Shown here: piece after piece, positions 15,958 to 25,320 of the stretch | Layout of the letters: each line of letters begins with the position of its first letter | Position numbering within the stretch: the stretch's first letter is position 1 | Source: Duganella sp. Root1480D1 | GTDB lineage: Bacteria; Pseudomonadota; Gammaproteobacteria; Burkholderiales; Burkholderiaceae_D | Length of the DNA: 64,000 nt | Assembly (NCBI RefSeq): GCF_001427305.1 | Contig: NZ_LMFZ01000012.1 | Location: 372,001 to 436,000 of the forward strand | Direction of reading: 5' to 3' | Notes under the pieces: generated by a model | The model's input: the letters and a program-made list of their open reading frames with translations, nothing else | The model's database searches: none | Told to the model about the DNA's origin: nothing | Program-made: the position numbers and the translations under genes

Positions 15958-18315
15958 CTATCGGCTGATTTCGACTGCGCCGCCGGCCATATCAGGCAAT
16001 AGGACGGCCTTGGGCGGCTCATCGGCCGTCCATCCGTGAACGTAGAGCGCCAGGCCGGTCCACCACGGCTTCCAGCTTCCCTCGCGCTGTTCGAACAGTA
16101 ACTTCAGCCCCGATGGCGATTCCTCGCAGCGGATGCGCTGACGCAGGAAGCTGCCGCGCTGGTACGCCATGCTGATGCCATCATCGGCATAGATGTCCCC
16201 GTGGCAGTCGGTGCCAGGATAAACGTGCAACTCCAGCCGCCCTTCAGGCACGAAAGCGGTGCTTTGAACCAGCGGCTGCTTCGGGATGATCGCACCGGGC
16301 CTTACATAGACCGGCAACTGCGCGATATCCGGCCTCACTAGTTGGCTCTTTCCGTCCAGGCGCTGGCCCGTCCAGTAGTCGTACCAGCCCTTGCCGGGCA
16401 GTTCCACGTTGTAGTCTCCCGGCGATTCCAGCGTCGGCGATGGGGCCACGAGCAGGTCGCTGCCCACCATGAACTGGTCTTCCGAGCCGCCAAGCCTGTC
16501 GCCATTCGCCAGCACCGAGGGGAAATTGAGGAAGACGGGCCGCAGCAGCGGAATGCCACTACGGCTGTTCTCCTCGGCCGCGGCGTACAGGTAAGGCATC
16601 AGGCGGTAGCGCTCGGAAATGAAACGCCGGCGGATCTCCACGTGCGGCTCATCGCCGACCCAAGGCTCCTGGTCGGGCCGCCCGGTTTCGGCATGGGCGC
16701 GGAACAGCGGCATGAAGGCGCCAAGCTGGAACCAGCGCGTCAACAGTTCCGGCGACGGGCGTTCGCCGGCGTAACCGCCAACGTCGTTGCCGGCATTTGA
16801 AAAGCCGCTCAGGCCAAGATTGAGCAGCTGCTGCACGCCCATCTTGAGGTGCTGCCAGCTGGAGACGTTATCGCCGGTCCAGGTCGCGGCATAGCGCTGG
16901 CCGCCAGCGTAAGTTGCGCGGGTCAGCACGAAGGGTCGCGCATCGGGCTGCAGCCGCGTCAGGCCTTCGTAGGTGGCTCGCGAGTTGAGCTGGCCGTAGA
17001 CATTATGCATCTCTGCGTGAGAAGCGCTCCGTGGCGCGAAGTCGTCGCTTTCGATCCGGTGTAAAACATCAAGCGGCATGGTCCTGGTGGGCACGTTGAA
17101 GATCGACGGCTCATTCATGTCGTTCCAGAAGCCCGCCACGCCATCGCCCAAGAATCCAGTGTAAAGCTCCCCCCACCAGCGGCGGGCCTGGGCGCGGCTG
17201 AAGTCCGGGAACACCGCCGCGCCAGGCCACACATCACCGGAGTAATACTGGCCGCCCGGGAGCTTCAGGAACACATCCTGGGCTGCGCCGCTGTCATATG
17301 CTGCGTAACCCTCGCCAGGCGCTTTGGCGATGTGCGGGTCGGTGATCAATACCAGGCGGATGCCCTGCCCGCGCAGGTCGCCGGCAAGCTTTCGCACATC
17401 GGGAAAGGCCGCTCGGTTGACGGTGAAGGGGCGCGAACGGTCCTGGTAATCGATGTCCATGTAGATCAGGTCGGACGGCAGGCGCTCGCTGCGCAGGCGC
17501 TGCGCGACAGCGCGCACTTCGGCGTCGCTTTTGTAACTCCACTTGGATTGCTGGAAGCCAAGCGCCCACTGCGGCATCAGCGGCGCACTGCCGGTCAGGT
17601 GCGCATACTGTCGCAGCACATCTTTCGGAGCGGGACCGGCCATCACATAGTAGTCAACCGGGCCGCCTACGCCGCTGATTGACAGCACGCCACGTTCGGT
17701 CTTGCCGAAATCGAAATTGCTGCGCCATGTGTTGTCGAAGAACAGGCCATAAGCCTGGCCGCGGTCGCTCACCGCCATGAAGAACGGGATCGTTTTATAG
17801 AGCGGATCGGTCGCCTGCGTGAACTTGTAGGTATCCGAATTCCACATGGTGTAGACGCCACCTTTGCGGTCGAAGGTACCGGTCTTGTCGCCCAAACCGA
17901 AAATATGGTCATCGCCACTCATGCGCCCGCGCAGGCGGAAACTGCCTTCCGAAGACAGAGCGCTCCGGCCTGAAAGATCAGCGAGCAGCAGCTTGCCGCC
18001 GCCATCCAGCACATCCGCCCGCAAGGTGCGCAAGTCGATGCGTGCACCGATATCCGTTGCGCCCACTTGCACCGTTTCGCCGTTGCGCGTGATTTTCAAC
18101 GGCAGCCGGGCGGCGCGAGTAGCGGAAGGAACCGCCCAGGACGCGTCTTCCGGCAATTTTCCCCGCCCCATGCGGATGCGCACGATACCGCTGGCCGGTG
18201 CGCTGACTTCAAGCACTACGCCGCCGCGCGACAGCAGCATGCGGTCAACGGTTTCCGCGTGCAGCGTGCTTGCCGCACACAGTGCGAGCGCAGCCAGGAA
18301 CTTACTGGGCCGCAT
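15958..18315 (-). CDS. Glycoside hydrolase family 31 alpha-glucosidase, exported
   Basis: 785 residues with a signal peptide ([20 protein letters not shown]). The GH31 N-terminal sandwich is followed by the (beta/alpha)8 barrel. The nucleophile Asp lies in [12 protein letters not shown] (near residue 398) and the acid/base Asp in [10 protein letters not shown] (near 480). [16 protein letters not shown] is also typical. GH31 enzymes release alpha-glucose, or less often alpha-xylose or other sugars. It is the last gene of the lacI-led operon and overlaps the MFS gene by 14 bases. Given the mannosidase neighbours it could trim the glucose cap of N-glycans or starch-like chains; the substrate is inferred. 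Confidence 0.9.
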   Translation of the reverse strand: MRPSKFLAALALCAASTLHAETVDRMLLSRGGVVLEVSAPASGIVRIRMGRGKLPEDASWAVPSATRAARLPLKITRNGETVQVGATDIGARIDLRTLRADVLDGGGKLLLADLSGRSALSSEGSFRLRGRMSGDDHIFGLGDKTGTFDRKGGVYTMWNSDTYKFTQATDPLYKTIPFFMAVSDRGQAYGLFFDNTWRSNFDFGKTERGVLSISGVGGPVDYYVMAGPAPKDVLRQYAHLTGSAPLMPQWALGFQQSKWSYKSDAEVRAVAQRLRSERLPSDLIYMDIDYQDRSRPFTVNRAAFPDVRKLAGDLRGQGIRLVLITDPHIAKAPGEGYAAYDSGAAQDVFLKLPGGQYYSGDVWPGAAVFPDFSRAQARRWWGELYTGFLGDGVAGFWNDMNEPSIFNVPTRTMPLDVLHRIESDDFAPRSASHAEMHNVYGQLNSRATYEGLTRLQPDARPFVLTRATYAGGQRYAATWTGDNVSSWQHLKMGVQQLLNLGLSGFSNAGNDVGGYAGERPSPELLTRWFQLGAFMPLFRAHAETGRPDQEPWVGDEPHVEIRRRFISERYRLMPYLYAAAEENSRSGIPLLRPVFLNFPSVLANGDRLGGSEDQFMVGSDLLVAPSPTLESPGDYNVELPGKGWYDYWTGQRLDGKSQLVRPDIAQLPVYVRPGAIIPKQPLVQSTAFVPEGRLELHVYPGTDCHGDIYADDGISMAYQRGSFLRQRIRCEESPSGLKLLFEQREGSWKPWWTGLALYVHGWTADEPPKAVLLPDMAGGAVEISR

Positions 18316-19558
18316 ACATGGAGGAATACTTCACGCCGAAGTAGAGGATGAAGGCATAGCAGGCGGCCGGCAGTATGAACGATGCCTGCACGCCGATCGC
18401 GTCGGCCAGTGCGCCTTGTGCGAATGGCACCAGCGCCCCGCCGACAATTGCCATGCACAGGATGCCCGAACCCTGCCCGGTGTACTTGCCAAGGCCGTGC
18501 AGCGCCATGCTGAAAATAGTCGGGAACATGATCGAGTTGCACAAGCCAACCGCCAGAATGGCCCACATCGCCACGCTGCCCTTGCCGAAAGTGGCCGCTA
18601 GCACCAGGCCGATTGCCAGCAGCGAATTGACAGCCAGCGTCTTGCCCGGGCTGGCAACGCGCATCACCACAAAGCCGATGAAACGGCCAACCATGGCACC
18701 ACCCCAGTAAATGCTGACATAGTGTGCCGCATCTGCATGCGCCAGGCCTGCGATCTGCGATTCGCCGAGGAAGTTGATCAGGAAACTGCCAATACTGACT
18801 TCAGCGCCAACGTACAGGAAGATGCCGATTGCGCCCAGCACCAGGTGGCGATGGGCCCAGGCCGATCCATGGCCTTCGCCTGCCAGCGATACGTCTTCAC
18901 TATCTGCGATCTGCGGCAGCCTGGCGACGAAGAACAGCACGGCCAGCAGCGCCAGTGCGCCAGCCAGCGCCAGGTAGGGTCCACGCACGGTGGCCGCCGA
19001 ACCGGCGGCGACGCCCGCCGTTGACAGGATCAGGAATCCGCCCAGGGAGGGACCGATCGTGGTGCCGAGGGAATTGAAGGCCTGCGTCAGGTTCAGGCGG
19101 CTGGATGCGGTACGCGGCGGGCCGAGCATGGTGACATACGGATTAGCGGCGACCTGCAGCACAGTGATGCCCGAAGCCAGCACGAAGAACGCCAGCAGGA
19201 ACAAACCATAGCCGCCAAACGAGGCCGGATAGAACAACACGCAGCCACCGGCCGCTATCAACAGGCCGGTGACAGCGCCTTTCTGGTAACCGATACGGCG
19301 GATCAGGGCGCCCGCCGGCATCGACACGATGAAGTAGGCGCCGAAGAAGCAAAGCTGCACCAGCATCGCCTGGAAGTAGGACAGCGTGTAAATCGCCTTC
19401 AGGTGCGGGATCAGCACGTCGTTCAGCGAGGTAATCAAACCCCACATGAAGAACAGCAGTGTGACGATGACCAGCGCGCTGGTGTTTGTTCCGTTCTGCG
19501 CGCCGCCTGCCGCCTGCGGCGGTGCGGCGGGCGTGGTGTTAGGTGCCGTGGATGCCAT
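18302..19558 (-). CDS. Sugar:proton symporter, FucP-type MFS
   Basis: 418 residues with about 12 membrane segments after a low-complexity Ala/Pro/Thr N-terminus. The layout follows the fucose/glucose/galactose:H+ symporter branch: [19 protein letters not shown] in TM1, [13 protein letters not shown], and [14 protein letters not shown]. It should bring monosaccharides released in the periplasm into the cytosol. It follows GH92 after 23 bases and overlaps GH31. With an isomerase and kinase for mannose/fructose in the same operon, mannose is the likely substrate. Confidence 0.87.
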   Translation of the reverse strand: MASTAPNTTPAAPPQAAGGAQNGTNTSALVIVTLLFFMWGLITSLNDVLIPHLKAIYTLSYFQAMLVQLCFFGAYFIVSMPAGALIRRIGYQKGAVTGLLIAAGGCVLFYPASFGGYGLFLLAFFVLASGITVLQVAANPYVTMLGPPRTASSRLNLTQAFNSLGTTIGPSLGGFLILSTAGVAAGSAATVRGPYLALAGALALLAVLFFVARLPQIADSEDVSLAGEGHGSAWAHRHLVLGAIGIFLYVGAEVSIGSFLINFLGESQIAGLAHADAAHYVSIYWGGAMVGRFIGFVVMRVASPGKTLAVNSLLAIGLVLAATFGKGSVAMWAILAVGLCNSIMFPTIFSMALHGLGKYTGQGSGILCMAIVGGALVPFAQGALADAIGVQASFILPAACYAFILYFGVKYSSMYAAQ

Positions 19559-19581
19559 GCTTGTCTCCTTGATTTTTATAG

Positions 19582-21984
19582 TTACATGCCTGCGGGTGGA
19601 CGCGGCAGGTCGCGGCCCTGCGTGCCCCAGCCAGCCGTATCAGCTTTCGGCGCCAGCTTGAACGACAGGGTACCAGCACCCTGCAGTTGTTCCCAATCCA
19701 GCCACACGCGCGACAGTGGGCGGCCGGCCCACTGCACCGACTGCACGAAGCGCCGCTCGCCCGGTTTGGCCTCCGGCGCTTCGATGCGCAAGGTGCGGCC
19801 CTGCGGCAGGTCGATCTCGGCGCGTGCAAAGCGCGGCGCATGCAACAAGAAGCGGCCGCTGCCCGGCGCGTCCGGATACAGGCCCAGTGCGCTGAACAGG
19901 TACCAGGCCGACATCGCACCCAGGTCGTCGTTGCCGGTCACACCGCCCGGGCCGTTGCCGAACAGGGTTTCGGCCGCACGCAGCACAGTGGTAGTCTTCC
20001 ACGGCTGCCCCATCAGGGTGTACATCCATGGCGTGTGCAGGTCCGGTTCGTTGTTCGGGTTATAGCGGAATTGGCTGTAGTAGCTGTAAGCGCCAACCAC
20101 CCAGGACTTGCGCACGGCCGACGGGTCGGCCAGCACGGCGTCGTAATCGAAGAACTGGTCAAGGCGCTGCAGGGCTTTGGCCTGGCCACCCATGGCCGCT
20201 GCCAGGCCTGGAACGTCCTGCGGCACCAGCCATTGGTACTGCCAGGCCGTGCCCTCATGGAAGCCGCGTTCGGCGCGCGGGTCATAGCTGCCGTTTAAGT
20301 CGGTGAACCAGCTTCCGTCCAATACGCGTGGGCGCGGGAAGCCGCGCTGCCCGGTCGGCGCATCGATCACCGACGGATCCCACACCTTGCGCCAGTTGAG
20401 GGCGCGCTGTTCAAGCAACCGGGCGTCCTTCGGTTGGCCAAGCGCCTTCGCCATGATCGCCAATGAGCTGTCGGCCAGCGCATATTCCAGCGTCGCCGAA
20501 GCGCCGTGGTGCGGGTCGATGTCCATGCCTTTGGCGACGAAGCCGCGGTCATACTGGACGAAGCCCTTTTCAAGGTAGTTTGGATTGCCGGCCCGGCCTT
20601 CGGCGCGGATGCGCGACGGCGGCACGCCAAAGGCATTTTCACGCAACGCGGCGTAGGCCTCGCGTTCGCGGCCTTTCAGTGCACCGAAGCGCCACAGGTC
20701 GACCAGGAATGGCGTAACCGGGTCGCCGGTCATCACGTTGCTGTCGAAATTGGCGTAGCCCCAGCGCGGCAGCCAGCCACCCTGCTCGCGGATCTTCAGC
20801 ACCGAATTGGCGATGTCGCGCGAGCGCTGCGGACGCAGCAGGGCAAGCAGCTGGTTTTGCGCGCGGTAGGTATCCCACAGCGAGAAGAACTCATAGTAGG
20901 TCCAGTCCTTGGCGGTGTGCAGGGCATCGTCATAGCCGCGATAGCGGCCATCGGCATCGCTGCCGGTCAAAGGTTGCAGCAACGCGTGGTACAGGGCGGT
21001 GTAGAACACGGTGCGGTCGTCGGTGCTGCCGCCGTCGATACGCACGCTGCCCAGTTCCTTCTGCCATGCCGCCTGTGCTTTTTCGCGCATTGCGTCGAAG
21101 GTGAGCGGCTTGCCGCCCGCCATGCCCTCGGCCTTTAGGTTGATGCGCGCGCCTTCTGCGTCGACGTGCGAAATGGCGCTGACCGCTGTCACGGCCGGGC
21201 CGTTTTTGAGCTCAAAGGTGAGCCAGACGCCATGGGGACGGCTGTCGCCTTGCTGGCTTGGTCCCTTGACGCCCGGCCAGCCGCCGCGGTCATCCCAGAT
21301 GCCGCTGGCGACGAAGGGCTGGTCGAACACCATGCGGAACCAGGTGGTGTACTGTGCGCCGCCGCAGAAGCTCTTCGTAACAATCTTGCCTTCCACGCTG
21401 CGGTCATCCACTACCCGCACCTCGCTGCCGACTACCGAATGGCGTTCATTGGCCTGGCCCAGATTAAGCAGCACGTGGCCGCTGGCGGTACCATGAGCAA
21501 ACGTATAGCGCTCGGCGGCGGCGCGGGTCAGCGCGGTCGCCTCGGCCCTGATGCCGCCATAGCTGGTGAGCTGCACCTTGTAGTAGCCGGCCTGCCCAAC
21601 CTCGCCTTCATGGCTGTAGTCAGCGGCGTAGTGCTTGTAGTTGAAGCTCCCCGCCTTCTTGGTGTCGAAATCGCCGCCGGGACCAATGCTGCCGGTGACC
21701 GGCAACACCGAGAGCTGGCCGCCCTGCTCCCAGCAACCTGCGCCGGACAGGAAGGAGTGTCCGAAACCGCGAATGCGGGCATCGCTGTAGTGCCAGCCGG
21801 CATAGTGCTCGCCGGTCGGGCTGACCTGGATCATGCCAAAGGGGGCCGAAGCACCGGGAAAGGTATTGCCCTCGTCCTGGGTGCCGATGAAGGTATTGAC
21901 CGGCATATCGGCCGGCGCCGCCGCCAGCGGCAGCGTAAATGCTGCCAGCAGGACGGAGCAAAGGGTCAGGCGGAATGCTTTCAT
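19582..21984 (-). CDS. Glycoside hydrolase family 92 alpha-mannosidase
   Basis: 800 residues with a signal peptide ([18 protein letters not shown]). GH92 are calcium-dependent exo-alpha-mannosidases, most often alpha-1,2. Family marks seen: [20 protein letters not shown] and [12 protein letters not shown] near the N-terminus, [34 protein letters not shown] (catalytic region), and the [20 protein letters not shown] block near the C-terminus. The start overlaps the stop of the kinase gene by one base (TAATG), with AAGGAGA upstream. An upstream in-frame extension lies inside the kinase gene and was discarded. Probably periplasmic. Confidence 0.93.
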   Translation of the reverse strand: MKAFRLTLCSVLLAAFTLPLAAAPADMPVNTFIGTQDEGNTFPGASAPFGMIQVSPTGEHYAGWHYSDARIRGFGHSFLSGAGCWEQGGQLSVLPVTGSIGPGGDFDTKKAGSFNYKHYAADYSHEGEVGQAGYYKVQLTSYGGIRAEATALTRAAAERYTFAHGTASGHVLLNLGQANERHSVVGSEVRVVDDRSVEGKIVTKSFCGGAQYTTWFRMVFDQPFVASGIWDDRGGWPGVKGPSQQGDSRPHGVWLTFELKNGPAVTAVSAISHVDAEGARINLKAEGMAGGKPLTFDAMREKAQAAWQKELGSVRIDGGSTDDRTVFYTALYHALLQPLTGSDADGRYRGYDDALHTAKDWTYYEFFSLWDTYRAQNQLLALLRPQRSRDIANSVLKIREQGGWLPRWGYANFDSNVMTGDPVTPFLVDLWRFGALKGREREAYAALRENAFGVPPSRIRAEGRAGNPNYLEKGFVQYDRGFVAKGMDIDPHHGASATLEYALADSSLAIMAKALGQPKDARLLEQRALNWRKVWDPSVIDAPTGQRGFPRPRVLDGSWFTDLNGSYDPRAERGFHEGTAWQYQWLVPQDVPGLAAAMGGQAKALQRLDQFFDYDAVLADPSAVRKSWVVGAYSYYSQFRYNPNNEPDLHTPWMYTLMGQPWKTTTVLRAAETLFGNGPGGVTGNDDLGAMSAWYLFSALGLYPDAPGSGRFLLHAPRFARAEIDLPQGRTLRIEAPEAKPGERRFVQSVQWAGRPLSRVWLDWEQLQGAGTLSFKLAPKADTAGWGTQGRDLPRPPAGM

Positions 21985-22907
21985 TACGAGGCATCTCCTT
22001 CGAGTAATTCGAATAGCTGTTGCATTGCTGCGGGCGGTGGCGGAGTGGCGCCGGACTGCAGGCAAGCTGCGGAGCCGGCCGCCAGCGCCGCGTGCAGGTG
22101 GGACTGCAGCGAACGGCCCGGATGGCGCGCAAGGCTGTGCAGCAGGCCGGCCACGCTGGCGTCGCCCGCGCCGACCGTGTCGACCACTGCGACTGCCGGC
22201 GCGCGCGCATCGGCACGCTGGTCGCCATGGAATAGGCTCGCGCCCTGACCGCCGCGCGTCAGCAGGCAGAAGGCGGATGGCGCCGCGGCGCGCAACTGCC
22301 GCAGCGCTTCGTCCAGCGGAACGCCGGGAAACAGGCCGCGCAAGTCGTCGTCCGAAACCTTGATCACGTCGGCCAATTCCGCCATGCTGCGCAGGGTTGG
22401 CGCGTAGCGTTCATCCATCAGGTTGCGATAGTTCGGGTCGTAGCTGATGGCCACGCCCTGCTCTTTCAGCTTCTCCGCCAGCGCAACCAGGTTCGATGCC
22501 AGCGGTTCGCGCGCCAGGCTGATGCCGCCGAAGTGGGCCCAGCGCAGGTCCCGCGACCAGTATTCCGGCAGTACATCCGGATCGAAATGCAGGTCGGCGC
22601 TATCGTCGCCGATAAAGAAGTAGCGCGGCGGCTCGCCCTGTTCCACAATCGCCAGCAGCGGCGATCGTTCAACGCGCTGCAGCAGGCGCAAGTCCAGCCC
22701 TACCGCCTCGCTGGCGGCCCACAGGGCGTCGCCGAATCGATCGCGGCTGATGGCACCGGCGAACGCGGTGCGTTCGCCCAGCACGGCCAGGGCACGCGCC
22801 ACATTCCATACCGAGCCGCCGACGCGGCTGACCCAGCGCTCGTCGCCTTGGTAGATCATGTCGGTGAGCGCCTCGCCGGCGCACAACATCAATGGTGCGT
22901 CATGCAT
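21984..22907 (-). CDS. PfkB-family sugar kinase, probable fructokinase
   Basis: 307 residues. The PfkB signature is complete: GGSVWNVARALAVLG near residue 30 and the ATP/catalytic motif DTVGAGDASVAGLL with catalytic Asp. FIGDDSADLHF fits fructokinase-like members. It lies between the AGE-family isomerase (overlap 8 bases) and GH92 (overlap 1 base). The sequence suggests mannose to fructose by the isomerase, then fructose to fructose 6-phosphate here. The substrate is inferred from this arrangement. Confidence 0.85.
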   Translation of the reverse strand: MHDAPLMLCAGEALTDMIYQGDERWVSRVGGSVWNVARALAVLGERTAFAGAISRDRFGDALWAASEAVGLDLRLLQRVERSPLLAIVEQGEPPRYFFIGDDSADLHFDPDVLPEYWSRDLRWAHFGGISLAREPLASNLVALAEKLKEQGVAISYDPNYRNLMDERYAPTLRSMAELADVIKVSDDDLRGLFPGVPLDEALRQLRAAAPSAFCLLTRGGQGASLFHGDQRADARAPAVAVVDTVGAGDASVAGLLHSLARHPGRSLQSHLHAALAAGSAACLQSGATPPPPAAMQQLFELLEGDAS

Positions 22908-24141
22908 GATCGGCCGCCCCCAGCGCCGCCACGATGTCGTAGCAGGCGCCCATGGTGTGGTAGTCCACTTTGCCGGCCGGGCTCTTTTCGTCGCTCAGCT
23001 TGCGGTTATCGCCGGACAGGATGCGGTACCAGGCGCCGTGTTCGTGGTCCACCAGATGAGTCCAGCTATAGGCCCACAGGCGTTCGTACCACTCCCAGTA
23101 CTCGGCATTGCCGGTACGCTTGGCCAGCATGGCAGCGGCCGCCGTGCTCTCGGCCTGTACCCAGAAATACTTGTGCGGGTCGCAAATCGCAAGGTCCGGC
23201 GCCAGCGAGTACGCCAGGCCGCCGTGCACAGCATCCCATCCTTTGTTCACCGCAGTCTGGAACAGGCGTTCTGCGGTCGGCAGCAGCCAGTCCAGGTCCT
23301 TGTTCAGCACAGCGCCGCGCGCCTCCAGTTGCAGCAGCAGCTTGGCCCACTCAGTGAAGTGGCCGGGCTGATAACCCCATGGGCGGAACAGGTTTTCCGG
23401 ATCGTCGATATTGAAGCGCCAGTCCGGCTGCCAGTTTGCATCATAGTGCTCCCAGATCAAGCCGCCGCAACGGGAGGCCTGACGCTGGGTGATGTTGTAG
23501 GCGACGGTATACGCTCGCTCCAGGTAGTGCAGTTCGCCGGTGGCCTGGTGCGCCGCCAGCAGCGCTTCGCAAGCGTGCATATTGGCGTTCTGGCCGCGGT
23601 AGTCCGAAAGCACGCTCCAGTCCTGGCTCGCTTCATCGGCGTACAAGCCGTCTTGCTCGTTCCAGAAGCGCTTTTCCATCAGCTCGAAAGTCTCGCCGAT
23701 CCAGGGGCGCGCCTCTGCCAGCCCCGCCATCGTGGCGTGGGAATATGCGAGCAGAACGAAGGCCTGGCCATAGGCGTGCTGGGTACCGTCTTCCACTTCA
23801 CGGCCGTTCAACATCCAGGCATAACCATTGCCCGACGCGTCGCGGTGCACATCGCGCAGGAAGCGCAATGCGTGACGCGCGCCGTCCAGGTAGGCCGGGT
23901 CGTGGAAATGACGGTAGGCCATGGAATAGGTAAACACGAAGCGCGTGCTGCTGACCAGGTGCCGATGCTGGGCGTCATAGACGGTGCCGTCGTCCTTGAA
24001 GTAGTGGTAAAGGCCGCCGGCCGGATCGATCGCGCGCGGATGGTAAAAACGCATGGTGTGGCGCGCGTGTGCGAGCAGGACGTCCGGGTTGCGGAAATTC
24101 GGGAGATTGGTCATGTTAGGCCTGGTGGGTATGCTAGTCAT
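22900..24141 (-). CDS. AGE-family sugar epimerase/isomerase (probable mannose isomerase)
   Basis: 413 residues, cytoplasmic (alpha/alpha)6 barrel. Conserved pieces include HLVSSTRFVFTYSMAYRHF, HAYGQAFVLLAYS, NANMHACEALLA, WQPDWRFN and FRPWGYQPGHFTEWAKLLL, which fit the mannose isomerase/YihS and cellobiose 2-epimerase branches. In a locus of mannosidases with a fructokinase next door, free D-mannose to D-fructose is the best guess. N-acetylglucosamine 2-epimerase or mannobiose 2-epimerase activity remains possible. The start overlaps the lacI gene by 8 bases; an ATG 9 codons in is an alternative. Confidence 0.82.
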   Translation of the reverse strand: MTSIPTRPNMTNLPNFRNPDVLLAHARHTMRFYHPRAIDPAGGLYHYFKDDGTVYDAQHRHLVSSTRFVFTYSMAYRHFHDPAYLDGARHALRFLRDVHRDASGNGYAWMLNGREVEDGTQHAYGQAFVLLAYSHATMAGLAEARPWIGETFELMEKRFWNEQDGLYADEASQDWSVLSDYRGQNANMHACEALLAAHQATGELHYLERAYTVAYNITQRQASRCGGLIWEHYDANWQPDWRFNIDDPENLFRPWGYQPGHFTEWAKLLLQLEARGAVLNKDLDWLLPTAERLFQTAVNKGWDAVHGGLAYSLAPDLAICDPHKYFWVQAESTAAAAMLAKRTGNAEYWEWYERLWAYSWTHLVDHEHGAWYRILSGDNRKLSDEKSPAGKVDYHTMGACYDIVAALGAADHA

Positions 24142-25165
24142 CGCAACTGCTTTCGCGCACGATCAATTCGACTGGCATGGTTATCTGGGAGGAGTCTTCT
24201 TCCGGTTTTTGAAGCAGTAATTCAATCCCCGCCCGTCCCAGGTCTTCCTTGTCGACGTGGATGGTACTGAGCGGGGGAATGGCAGCGGCAGCGCTGCTGA
24301 TATCGTCGAAGCCGACAATCGCGATGTCATGCGGGATCTTCATGCCCTCGTTCAGGCAATGCTTCATGGCGATCAGCGCCGTGCTGTCGTTGTAACAGAA
24401 CAGGGCGTCGGGCCGCTTCGGAAGGCTAAGCAGGCTGCGCATGGCTTCCACCACGGCCTCGTCGCCCTCGCCCATGGTGGGAACGATAACTTCCAGGTCC
24501 GGGTCGGCGAACACCTTGGCATCGAACAGCGCCTGGCGGAAGCCTCGGTTGCGCTGCTGGATACTGTAGTGGGCCAGGGAGCCGGACATCATGGCGATGC
24601 GCTTGCGGCCGCAGCGCAGCAGGTGCTGGGTGGCCAGGTAGCCGCCGCGCACATTGTCAGGATTGATCGAGGTGAAGCCGCGACGGTGCATGTCCACCAG
24701 CACGATAGGCTTGCCGGACTGCTGCAGGGCCGCCAGCACTTCCGGCTCGAAGAAGCCAGCGCACAGGATGGCGTCCGGCTGGTGCACGCGGATCAAGCCC
24801 TGCACCGGCTCGGCCGGTCCCACTGCGATAAAGGACAGGGCAATGCCTTCGCGCCGGCAGGCCGCCTCGGCGCCGTGCAGGACCGGGGAATAGAACTGGC
24901 TCGAAGCCAGCGTGTTGTGCTGGCTGTGCAACAGGAAGGCGATGCGGCGGATGCGCCCTTTCTTGAGCTGCCCGAAGTCATAGCCCATTTTTTCGGCGGC
25001 CTGGCGCACCTGATTGCGGGTGACCTCGGTCATGCCGGCCTGGTTTTTCAGTGCGCGCGAGACGGTGCCGATCGACAGCCCGGTGGCTTCGGCAATGTCG
25101 CGCAGGGTTACCTGGCTCAAGGCAGTACCCCGGGGCGAGAGATCGTGTGCATGAAGGGTCTCCAA
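24134..25165 (-). CDS. LacI-family transcriptional regulator of the mannoside operon
   Basis: 343 residues. An N-terminal helix-turn-helix (VTLRDIAEATGLSIGTVSRAL, about residues 19-39) with hinge is followed by the periplasmic-binding-protein-like ligand domain (RIAFLLHSQHN, IVGFDDISSAAAAIPPLSTI). It leads the operon lacI-AGE-PfkB-GH92-MFS-GH31, so it probably controls its own expression with that of the catabolic genes. A perfect GTTTATTAAAC palindrome lies 7 bases before its start. The inducer may be mannose or a manno-oligosaccharide, by context only. Confidence 0.9.
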   Translation of the reverse strand: METLHAHDLSPRGTALSQVTLRDIAEATGLSIGTVSRALKNQAGMTEVTRNQVRQAAEKMGYDFGQLKKGRIRRIAFLLHSQHNTLASSQFYSPVLHGAEAACRREGIALSFIAVGPAEPVQGLIRVHQPDAILCAGFFEPEVLAALQQSGKPIVLVDMHRRGFTSINPDNVRGGYLATQHLLRCGRKRIAMMSGSLAHYSIQQRNRGFRQALFDAKVFADPDLEVIVPTMGEGDEAVVEAMRSLLSLPKRPDALFCYNDSTALIAMKHCLNEGMKIPHDIAIVGFDDISSAAAAIPPLSTIHVDKEDLGRAGIELLLQKPEEDSSQITMPVELIVRESSCDD

Positions 25166-25171
25166 AATTCG

Positions 25172-25182
25172 GTTTATTAAAC
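25172..25182. promoter_or_regulatory. GTTTAnTAAAC site A, upstream of lacI
   Basis: Perfect palindrome GTTTATTAAAC (GTTTA, T, TAAAC), 7 bases upstream of the lacI start. Bound regulator would cover the ribosome-binding region or early transcript. It is one of six related motifs around this locus. Confidence 0.65.
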
Positions 25183-25246
25183 GCCTATTCTGGCGTTTTC
25201 CAGGGCCGGGCAGAAATGCTTTTTCTCGCGCCTGATATAGGTAAGT

Positions 25247-25276
25247 TTTATATCAGCCGGCTTTTGCGGGCGTCAA
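25247..25276 (-). promoter_or_regulatory. Sigma-70 promoter of the lacI-led operon
   Basis: On the minus strand -35 TTGACG (25271-25276), an 18-base spacer, and -10 TATAAA (25247-25252). A second inverted repeat, TGATATA (25233-25239) with TATATCA (25249-25255), overlaps the -10. Confidence 0.7.
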
Positions 25277-25309
25277 CAAAAGCAGTAAAAACCACGGTCT
25301 TTTAGCTTG

Positions 25310-25320
25310 TTTTAGTAAAC
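25310..25320. promoter_or_regulatory. GTTTAnTAAAC-like site B, upstream of the lacI promoter
   Basis: TTTTAGTAAAC, one mismatch to the palindrome. It lies at the 3' end of the GH2 gene and about 34 bases upstream of the lacI -35 box. Confidence 0.5.

Noticed and set aside
11145..15960. Duplicate of the tRNA-Pro 3' end as an attachment site
   Set aside because: I looked for a second copy of the tRNA end near the right edge of the accessory block and saw none; there is also no integrase gene.
15793..16002. Small 69-codon frame after the RING gene
   Set aside because: A different frame of the same bases gives a clear match to the end of an efflux protein, and this one has no family features.
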